Positions 1 to 5,031 of a DNA stretch of 6,625 nucleotides are shown here, in pieces; position 1 is the stretch's first letter; every line of letters begins with the position of its first letter. The stretch is from Geobacteraceae bacterium (GTDB lineage: Bacteria; Desulfobacterota; Desulfuromonadia; Desulfuromonadales; Desulfuromonadaceae): NCBI GenBank assembly GCA_020201305.1, contig JAIVHC010000262.1:1-6625 (forward strand). Direction: 5' to 3'. The position numbers and the translations under genes were made by a program. The notes below the pieces were generated by a model. The model did not search any database. It was given only the letters and a program-made list of their open reading frames with translations, and was not told where the DNA came from.

Positions 1-76
1 GGGGCGCGCATGCGCTGACTTGCAAAACCAGAAACAGGCTCAGGGCCACACCCCTCCAATGCTTTATCTTCCACAT
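1..76 (-). CDS. Start of a lipoprotein gene, truncated by the window edge
   Basis: Only the first 25 codons are present, starting at the ATG whose complement lies at 74-76. They encode a textbook bacterial lipoprotein signal. It has a short basic start (MWKIKHWRG), a hydrophobic core (VALSLFLVLQ) and the lipobox V-S-A-C with Cys23 as the lipidated residue, followed by Ala-Pro. A weak purine stretch (GAAAGG) lies about 11 bases upstream of the ATG, a little further than usual. The gene reads in the same direction as the barrel and cytochrome genes and begins 102 bases after the barrel stop, so it may be the next member of the same operon. An outer-membrane or outer-surface lipoprotein, perhaps another conduit part, is the natural guess from context. 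Nothing after the signal is visible, so the function is unknown. Confidence 0.72.
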   Translation of the reverse strand, partial: MWKIKHWRGVALSLFLVLQVSACAP

Positions 77-104
77 GATTAAATCTGCCTTTCGCACATT
101 TTTT

Positions 105-141
105 CTTTTCTCAAAGGTTCTGTACTATGCAAGAAAAGTAC
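105..141. repeat. Nested short inverted repeats in the gap between barrel and lipoprotein genes
   Basis: The 102-base gap 77-178 holds two overlapping imperfect dyads. CTTTTCT at 105-111 pairs with AGAAAAG at 132-138. GTACT at 122-126 pairs with AGTAC at 137-141. They cannot both form at once. The gap is AT-rich, and no hairpin with a following T-run was seen on the minus strand, so a classical terminator after the barrel gene is not supported. The dyads could be an operator or chance. Confidence 0.25.
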
Positions 142-178
142 CGAGTATTCGTTCATAATTCCGGGTTCAGGCCACAGA

Positions 179-2077
179 TTAGAAACTGTAACTGCAGTTA
201 GCGGAATAGCTCCACTGGGAGGTGTCGGCCTTCGAATACTGCACACTCTGGCGCAGACTCAGGCGTCGGGTGGTGAGCCACACCAGCGATGCATTATAGC
301 TTTGCGTAACATCGTCCTCGAAGGTAAAGGAGGCTGAAAGATTGCTCTGTAATTCACTGCTCAAGCGGAATGAGACGTTGCTTGAATAGCTGACACTATC
401 TGCGTTGCTATCATAGCTGATGCTGTTGTTATTCTGCAGCACATCGGAAGGGCGGTAGTTGAGACTCATGCCGGAGTCGAAGCTGCTCGAATCCTCATCC
501 CCGCGTATCTGTTCGGTGGTGGTGGCGCCGTAATTGAAGTACATGCTGAGCAACACACTGGGACGCAGTTGCGCCGTGGTATCAAAACTCCAGGAGTTTG
601 AGGTTACCTCGGTATCATTGAGCATGTTTTCGCTCTGCGACCAGCTGGCGTTGAGGCTTGCGGACCAATCGGGGAGGAGTTGCGCCGCGAGGTTGGAACT
701 TGCGGTATAGGTGCGATTCTGAAGTTCTGCATCGATGAGGTTTTCACTGCAGTTGAGACTTAACGCTGCCGCCAGGGTGTTCAAAGGATCCCACTGCGAA
801 GATATAGACCAATTGCGTCCGGTCTCGCTTTCCTGTTCTTCCATGATGGTTTCGTTTTCGCTGTAGCGCGCCTGAAAGGATAACGTCGTACCGGGCTGCC
901 ACTGTATGCCATAGCTCTGCTGGACCTCTTCCGTCTCCGCCCCCTGGCCCGGAGTGCTGAGGTCATAGGCATAGCTCGCACTAAGATACCAGTTCTGCAG
1001 GGGTCGCACATTCACATTGGTCTGGTATTCATAACGCTCAAAGGTTGTAGTAGTGCTTATTTCATCACCGGTAGCCACGACGGCGCGATTCCAGTAACAC
1101 TCACTGATCTGCACCGGATCCCAGACGGCACCCGGCTCAGAAAAAACGATCTTCACATATGCTGCATTCAGCGTGCTATTCAAATCCAGAAACAGATTCC
1201 AGCGTTCAAATACCGGATCTTCTTCCCAGCGCTGTTGTATCGCGATATTGCTCTTTTGCCAGTCGCGATTGTTGGCACTCACATACAGGGTGGCCTGCAG
1301 TTGTTGCCGAAACATCAGATCGGGTTCTCCTATGAATACCATCTCAATCTGATCCAGATCCTGCCGATCGAGACGCGCCGCAATACTTAGATCTTCGTCA
1401 ACATCATCGTCCCACTCCTGCGCTACCCCTTCTTCATTTCCGTCTCCCAGGGCGGTATTACGCTCAAGTTCACTGTAAATGGGGTTTTCGTCAAAACCGG
1501 AGTACTGCTCTGAGACAAACTGGGAGATCAACACAGTGGTACCGCTCTGAGAGCGCACCGTGGAGGTGTTTTCATTTTCATTATACTGGCCGGAAAAACT
1601 CCACTGCAGGCGGCGCTGCCAGAAGGAATAGCTTCCATCAAGCTTTGCCATATGCGATGTAGCATCATTTTCACTCTTATTGATCTCATCCGCACCGCGA
1701 CTGTAACGCCCGCTGTAAAACGTCTCGAGCCCGCCCCATGCATAGTTAAGGCTCCCGTTATAGCTTTCACTCCAACTGTCCTGGCGCGGGGGAGAAGCTT
1801 TATCGAAGTTTTCGCTGCGACTGAAATTGAGGCGCAGTTGAGGCCACTTTTCCTCCAAAGAGGTGCTGAAACTGCTGCTCAGCGCCCGGCTTACAGCCTC
1901 GTCGTTTCCGCGCCTTTTGCGTCGACTTTCGTTCCCTCCCAGTTGGAGGCTGAAGTCGCCACCACTACGCGAGTAGTTCCAGTTGGCATTCCAACTGATG
2001 GGATCTGCGCCAGCAAACCGAGGTGCCGCCAACAACAGCAGCACCCCGATCGCTGTGAACATTACATTGAATTTCAT
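179..2077 (-). CDS. Outer-membrane beta-barrel of a porin-cytochrome electron conduit (MtrB/OmbB-like in role)
   Basis: The protein has 632 residues. A Sec signal peptide occupies residues 1-24 (hydrophobic run GVLLLLAAP, probable cut after FAGA, before DP). The rest is dominated by amphipathic strands of alternating polar and aromatic residues with Asn/Asp/Ser/Glu-rich turns. It ends in S-Y-S-F, the C-terminal aromatic signature recognised by the BAM machinery. The size is close to that of MtrB-type porins (around 700 residues), which sheath a multiheme cytochrome. Residues about 190-335 break the barrel pattern: an acidic stretch (DDDVDED, 223-229) is followed by a compact globular segment discussed in the findings. 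Three cysteines are present and there is no CXXC. The gene starts 14 bases after the stop of the lipoprotein cytochrome with only a weak ribosome site (GGATGA), suggesting coupled translation. The role is inferred from fold type and neighbours; specific MtrB homology cannot be shown by eye. Confidence 0.85.
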   Translation of the reverse strand: MKFNVMFTAIGVLLLLAAPRFAGADPISWNANWNYSRSGGDFSLQLGGNESRRKRRGNDEAVSRALSSSFSTSLEEKWPQLRLNFSRSENFDKASPPRQDSWSESYNGSLNYAWGGLETFYSGRYSRGADEINKSENDATSHMAKLDGSYSFWQRRLQWSFSGQYNENENTSTVRSQSGTTVLISQFVSEQYSGFDENPIYSELERNTALGDGNEEGVAQEWDDDVDEDLSIAARLDRQDLDQIEMVFIGEPDLMFRQQLQATLYVSANNRDWQKSNIAIQQRWEEDPVFERWNLFLDLNSTLNAAYVKIVFSEPGAVWDPVQISECYWNRAVVATGDEISTTTTFERYEYQTNVNVRPLQNWYLSASYAYDLSTPGQGAETEEVQQSYGIQWQPGTTLSFQARYSENETIMEEQESETGRNWSISSQWDPLNTLAAALSLNCSENLIDAELQNRTYTASSNLAAQLLPDWSASLNASWSQSENMLNDTEVTSNSWSFDTTAQLRPSVLLSMYFNYGATTTEQIRGDEDSSSFDSGMSLNYRPSDVLQNNNSISYDSNADSVSYSSNVSFRLSSELQSNLSASFTFEDDVTQSYNASLVWLTTRRLSLRQSVQYSKADTSQWSYSANCSYSF

Positions 2078-2091
2078 TTCATCCGCAGCAA

Positions 2092-3102
2092 TTACTGACC
2101 CGGCAGAGCCAGGGCGTGCGGCTCACCGTGACAATCGGTGCAGGCATTAAAGCGTGACAGGAGTGCGTCGCTATGGGGTTTACCATGGCAATCCTGACAA
2201 GCAGGGACATAACCGTGGTTCTGCTCATGACAGTAGACGCAGCTCAAGGTGCCGTGTTTCTTCTGACTGTTGGCGAGCTTAGTGTTTACACTCTGGTGAC
2301 AGCCCGCGCATACGTTGTTGGCAACTTCCTGCCCGTACTCGATATTGGTGGGGGAGTGCACCGGATGGCAGCCTACGCAGCCACTGTTCTGCTCAAACGC
2401 AACGTGCGGCTGGGCGTGACACTCAATACAATCCGGAATATTCCCATGCTGACTGTGATGGCAGCTGCTGCAGCTCAGATCCGTATGTGCGCTGGGGTTC
2501 TGCACCAGCTCCTGCCCCTGGGGTTCGTGGCATTTGGCGCAATCCGGCTCGAGCTTACTCAGGCCGATCATCGAAGCTACCGGGGCGTGGGCGTTTTCAT
2601 GGCAGGTGAGACACTCCATGTAGCTTTCACCGTGGGCGGCACCGTGGCAGGTGTTACATGCGGGAACCACCTCGGCCCAATCCTTGCCGGGTTTGTAGGT
2701 ATGGAACTCTTCATGACAGAAGGTGCAGTCAAGCTGATGCATGCCACCCTCTTCCTTGATGTCGGTGAACACACTGAAATGGCAACGCCCACATTCCGGA
2801 GTACTGAGGGGTTTGAGATCGAGGGCATACGGATCTTCCACTGCGGCCATCTCCTGCGATGTCAGTGCGGGTTGGGGTTCCTGCACTGCGTTTTCCTTTT
2901 CCTGCTCCTCAGTTGACTCCACAACCTTTTCAGCCGTGGCGGCTGTTTCTTCTGTACTGTTCTGCGCCTCAGGCTCCGGTGCCGGTTTATTGAGGGTCTG
3001 TACCCCGGTCATCCCCACTCCCGACTCTACACAGCCCCACACCAACAGTGCACATGCAATCATGGCGAGGGGAAGCAACATCCTTCTTCCTGACAGTTTC
3101 AT
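2092..3102 (-). CDS. Twelve-heme c-type cytochrome with lipoprotein signal, probable outer-surface partner
   Basis: The protein has 336 residues. The N-terminus is lipoprotein-like: basic MKLSGRR, a hydrophobic core, then V-W-G-C with Cys24 as the probable lipid anchor. Trp at the -2 position is unusual for a lipobox. Residues about 35-100 form an acidic Pro/Glu/Ala/Thr-rich linker without heme motifs. Twelve CXXCH motifs follow, beginning at residues 104, 126, 149, 164, 188, 211, 225, 242, 265, 288, 302 and 321, plus many extra histidines able to act as distal ligands. The motifs fall into three four-heme blocks and match the upstream cytochrome block for block. A good ribosome site (AAGGAG) precedes the ATG. 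The gene lies between the periplasmic cytochrome and the barrel. The tether plus lipid anchor suggests the outer-membrane, probably extracellular, electron-output subunit, comparable in position to MtrC or OmcB but much smaller. Surface exposure is inference. Confidence 0.93.
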   Translation of the reverse strand: MKLSGRRMLLPLAMIACALLVWGCVESGVGMTGVQTLNKPAPEPEAQNSTEETAATAEKVVESTEEQEKENAVQEPQPALTSQEMAAVEDPYALDLKPLSTPECGRCHFSVFTDIKEEGGMHQLDCTFCHEEFHTYKPGKDWAEVVPACNTCHGAAHGESYMECLTCHENAHAPVASMIGLSKLEPDCAKCHEPQGQELVQNPSAHTDLSCSSCHHSQHGNIPDCIECHAQPHVAFEQNSGCVGCHPVHSPTNIEYGQEVANNVCAGCHQSVNTKLANSQKKHGTLSCVYCHEQNHGYVPACQDCHGKPHSDALLSRFNACTDCHGEPHALALPGQ

Positions 3103-3134
3103 ATATAGCTCCTTGATTTACGGTTTTATTTCCA

Positions 3135-3161
3135 GCCCCGGAACGCCTCGCACTCCGGGGC
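3135..3161. repeat. GC-rich hairpin in the gap between the two cytochrome genes
   Basis: GCCCCGGA (3135-3142) and TCCGGGGC (3154-3161) are perfect complements around an 11-base loop. The hairpin lies in the 103-base gap between the stop of the first cytochrome and the start of the second, about 32 bases upstream of the second start. On neither strand is it followed by a clear T-run, so it is not a standard intrinsic terminator. An mRNA processing or stabilising element, or a partial attenuator that sets the ratio of the two cytochromes, would fit. A small palindrome (CTTATGATAAG, 3165-3175) adjoins it. Confidence 0.6.
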
Positions 3162-3205
3162 CATCTTATGATAAGCATCAATATTGACCTGTAGGATCTT
3201 AATTT

Positions 3206-3988
3206 CTATTTGGCCAACGCATGCGGATCCACATGGCACTTCAGACAATCCGGGAAGGCGTTGTGCATCGACTTCTCGTGCGGCTTACCGTGACAGGTCT
3301 CGCATGTGGGGATCGCCTTATGCTGGTCTTTGTGACAGTACGCACACTTCAGATCATGGTGACGGGTGCGGTTCTGTGCCAGATCCTGGGTGGCCTGTTC
3401 GTGGCAGCCGGAGCAGTAGGAAACCGGTGAGTTCTCCGGATAGCGGACAACCGTCGGCTTGTGCGGCTTATGGCAGGTGAAGCAGTCATCATAGCTCTGC
3501 CCTTCCACGTGCGGGCCGTGACAGTCGAGACAGCTTAGATATTCACCGTGCTCCTGGTGACATGCCGTACAACTCAACTCCGTATGCAGGCTGGGGTACT
3601 CCTGCAGTTGGGCGCCTTCGTTTTCATGGCAGGAAACGCACACCGGATTGACTTCACTTGCGGCAGCAAGATCGATCGCAAGGGGATGATGCGGATTGTG
3701 ACACCCGACACAGTTGTCCACCTGATAGTGTGCGCTCGCCGCAGGCGCATGGCACATACTGCACGCGGGTATCGCATCCGTACCCTCTGGCGGATGTTCC
3801 AGATGGCACTCAAGGCAGGTTACCGCCGTGGCGTGCAACCCGCCATGGGCCGCAACATCGGTCACGATGCTGCTGTGACACTTGTCGCAATCCGACACCT
3901 GCAGCGGGGTCTGCTCTGCCCCGACTGCGCTACTGGCACCCGAAATTACCAGCAAGGCGCTCAGCGTTAAAAAAAATCTCCATTTCAT
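3206..3988 (-). CDS. Twelve-heme periplasmic c-type cytochrome
   Basis: The protein has 260 residues. A Sec signal covers about residues 1-24 (MKWRFFLTLSALLVISG, probable cut after AVGA, before EQ), with no lipobox, so a soluble periplasmic location is expected. Twelve CXXCH motifs begin at residues 34, 58, 76, 93, 117, 140, 153, 169, 192, 215, 229 and 248: about one heme per 20 residues of mature protein, which is very dense. They form three tandem four-heme modules, each of the pattern C..CH, then H..L.C..CH...H, then C..CH..PH, then C..CH..H. The last module ends in C-x-x-C-H-x-x-P-H-A-L, as does the downstream cytochrome. An excellent ribosome site (AGGAGG at 3996-4001, seven bases before the ATG) fixes the start. 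By position and size it resembles MtrA/OmaB-type periplasmic subunits that plug into the barrel, though those have 10 and 8 hemes. The electron donor is not visible. Confidence 0.95.
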   Translation of the reverse strand: MKWRFFLTLSALLVISGASSAVGAEQTPLQVSDCDKCHSSIVTDVAAHGGLHATAVTCLECHLEHPPEGTDAIPACSMCHAPAASAHYQVDNCVGCHNPHHPLAIDLAAASEVNPVCVSCHENEGAQLQEYPSLHTELSCTACHQEHGEYLSCLDCHGPHVEGQSYDDCFTCHKPHKPTVVRYPENSPVSYCSGCHEQATQDLAQNRTRHHDLKCAYCHKDQHKAIPTCETCHGKPHEKSMHNAFPDCLKCHVDPHALAK

Positions 3989-3995
3989 TGTTAAA

Positions 3996-4001
3996 CCTCC
4001 T
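3996..4001 (-). promoter_or_regulatory. Consensus Shine-Dalgarno of the periplasmic cytochrome
   Basis: The minus strand reads AGGAGG here, a full match to the anti-16S core, with a seven-base spacer to the ATG at 3986-3988. It is the strongest ribosome site in the operon, which suggests high translation of this subunit relative to the barrel. Confidence 0.85.
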
Positions 4002-4051
4002 GATTAAAATTGAATTTATCACCCGTCCATATGCGAGGTGAAACCCATGAA

Positions 4052-4066
4052 CCTGCCTACGGCAGG
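4052..4066. repeat. Six-base-pair hairpin over the stop codon of the NHL gene
   Basis: CCTGCC (4052-4057) and GGCAGG (4061-4066) are exact complements around a three-base loop, and the TAG stop of the NHL gene overlaps the stem and loop. On the minus strand no T-run follows, so termination here is doubtful. It may mark the 3' end of the NHL reading frame or modestly reduce read-through into the cytochrome genes. Confidence 0.4.
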
Positions 4067-4860
4067 GCAAAAACCTGAATCCTGTGATTAAAGGTGTCCG
4101 CTACAAGAACATTCCCTTTTCCGTCCACTTCCACGTCGGAAGGGTAGTAGAGCCACCCTCTGCCGACCCCTTTACCGCCAAATTCATCCACAAAATTCCC
4201 CTGCAGGGTATATATGGAGACCGCATGGCGCAGATAGTCGACGATGTATATCTCTCCACGTTCCGCATTGACCGCAATACCGCGCGGACGTGCCAGCTTG
4301 CCGCGATCGCCCCCCTTTTGCCCGAACTTGAAGAGCATGATCTCGTTGTGGTCGTATACATAAACCCTGCCACGTTGCTCGCTCAGGAGATAGATGCGCC
4401 CGTTTTTATCCTCATCAAACATTGCCAGCCTCACACCCTCAGTAGATTGACGCTGATCCCGCGCTACGACCGCCAGAGTGCCGTCAATTCGCTCCATCCC
4501 GCCGAAATTACCTGCACCCCTGTTGCCGAATTCATAGATAGGGAAATAATTGCTGCTGCTAACCACTACGCGGTTATGCCCCGAATCGGTGATGTAGATC
4601 TCATCTTCCTGCGCATCATAGTAAAGATGAGAGGGATAGGAAAAAGACTGCTCCATGATATCGCATTTAATAATGGCAACGCAATTGATCTGTGCCGCCG
4701 TAGGAGCACATGTTCCCAATTTGGCCCATGCGGGCATGAGTATTGCGATAAGCACCAGGGTGAGAACACTTAAAAACCCAGAGCAACTGGGGCATTTGCC
4801 CCTATTTGTCCCCCGTGCCCCACCCTGGGTGTGCCAAATAACCCTACAAAACTGTGTCAT
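4057..4860 (-). CDS. Exported NHL-repeat beta-propeller protein
   Basis: With the ATG at 4858-4860 the protein has 267 residues. A hydrophobic export segment lies at residues 29-43 (FLSVLTLVLIAILMP), with a likely cut after PAWA. Then come about four NHL-type blades: roughly residues 75-120, 142-190, 191-237 and 238-267. Each has a hydrophobic strand pair around a D/E-x-x-x-x-x-I-Y-I-x-D core and FG..G..RG turns; the last blade reads VLVADTFNHRIQVF. Four recognisable blades is fewer than the usual six, so a partial or divergent propeller is likely. Mature cysteines at 51, 60 and 66 could form disulfides. NHL proteins occur near outer-membrane cytochrome clusters and are presumed scaffolds or assembly factors; no enzymatic role is evident. 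The start is uncertain. ATG at 4920 has a weak GGGGA ribosome site and TTG at 4974 is in frame, but both give very long N-regions. It is probably the first gene of the conduit operon, 68 bases before the periplasmic cytochrome. Confidence 0.82.
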   Translation of the reverse strand: MTQFCRVIWHTQGGARGTNRGKCPSCSGFLSVLTLVLIAILMPAWAKLGTCAPTAAQINCVAIIKCDIMEQSFSYPSHLYYDAQEDEIYITDSGHNRVVVSSSNYFPIYEFGNRGAGNFGGMERIDGTLAVVARDQRQSTEGVRLAMFDEDKNGRIYLLSEQRGRVYVYDHNEIMLFKFGQKGGDRGKLARPRGIAVNAERGEIYIVDYLRHAVSIYTLQGNFVDEFGGKGVGRGWLYYPSDVEVDGKGNVLVADTFNHRIQVFALP

Positions 4861-4988
4861 CTGGCGGAGGAGGCGATATTTTCTCGCCCCTAGCACTACT
4901 TTTATGAAAGAATATACCATCAATTCCCCGATCTGCAGAATAGGAGAGCTTTTTGCATGGGTCTCAAGGGTCAATCAACATCCGCCAG
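4861..4988. repeat. Perfect 8-bp inverted repeat flanking the divergent promoter region
   Basis: CTGGCGGA at 4861-4868 and its exact reverse complement TCCGCCAG at 4981-4988 lie 112 bases apart at either side of the divergent control region. Arms of this kind can be operator half-sites, for example for a dimeric enhancer-binding protein, but a single 8-bp pair can also occur by chance. Confidence 0.3.
4942..4957 (+). promoter_or_regulatory. Candidate sigma-54 promoter for the response regulator
   Basis: AGGAGAGCTTTTTGCA has GG and GC exactly ten bases apart and a perfect TTGCA -12 box. The -24 half (AGGAGAG against TGGCACG) keeps only three of seven bases. Transcription would start near 4968, leaving a leader of about 64 bases before the ATG at 5032. 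This would allow the regulator to activate its own gene. Confidence 0.4.
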
Positions 4989-4994
4989 GAACGA

Positions 4995-5010
4995 TGCAAA
5001 ATCCAAACCA
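4995..5010 (-). promoter_or_regulatory. Candidate sigma-54 promoter for the NHL-cytochrome-barrel operon
   Basis: The minus strand reads TGGTTTGGATTTTGCA: the -24 GG and -12 GC are exactly ten bases apart, TTGCA matches fully, and nine of the twelve consensus positions of TGGCACG-N4-TTGCA agree. Transcription would start near 4984 and run towards the NHL gene. It sits just upstream of the divergent sigma-54 activator gene, which supports the reading. Confidence 0.5.
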
Positions 5011-5015
5011 GATTC

Positions 5016-5023
5016 AAGAGGTG
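5016..5023 (+). promoter_or_regulatory. Ribosome binding site that fixes the regulator start
   Basis: AAGAGGTG ends eight bases before the ATG at 5032. It decides for this ATG over the in-frame ATG at 4957, which would add 25 polar residues with no counterpart in receiver domains and has no ribosome site. Confidence 0.8.
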
Positions 5024-5031
5024 ACCAGATA

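Noticed and set aside
1652..2098. Plus-strand open frame opposite the 5' part of the barrel gene
   Set aside because: It lies entirely over a convincing signal peptide and barrel strands on the minus strand, and its translation shows no domain or start signal.
2173..2916. Long open frame on the plus strand opposite the lipoprotein cytochrome, with similar ones at 2741-3187, 3221-3430, 3548-3970 and 3658-4041
   Set aside because: These are antisense shadows of the CXXCH-rich genes. They have no ribosome sites, no recognisable domains and low-complexity translations, and the opposite strand has clear motifs and start signals.
4059..4074. A GG-N10-GC spacing on the minus strand just before the periplasmic cytochrome (internal sigma-54 promoter)
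   Set aside because: The -12 half reads CTGCC rather than TTGCA and overlaps the NHL stop-codon hairpin, so the match is only the dinucleotide spacing.
4861..4994. Cyclic di-GMP (GEMM) riboswitch in the operon leader, as found before some Geobacter cytochrome genes
   Set aside because: No GEMM core (such as the GGGACGCAAAGCC-like segment) or paired stems could be found in the leader on the minus strand.
4957..5031. Upstream in-frame ATG for the response regulator, adding 25 residues
   Set aside because: The added residues are polar and not part of a receiver fold, no ribosome site precedes that ATG, and AAGAGGTG is correctly placed for the ATG at 5032.
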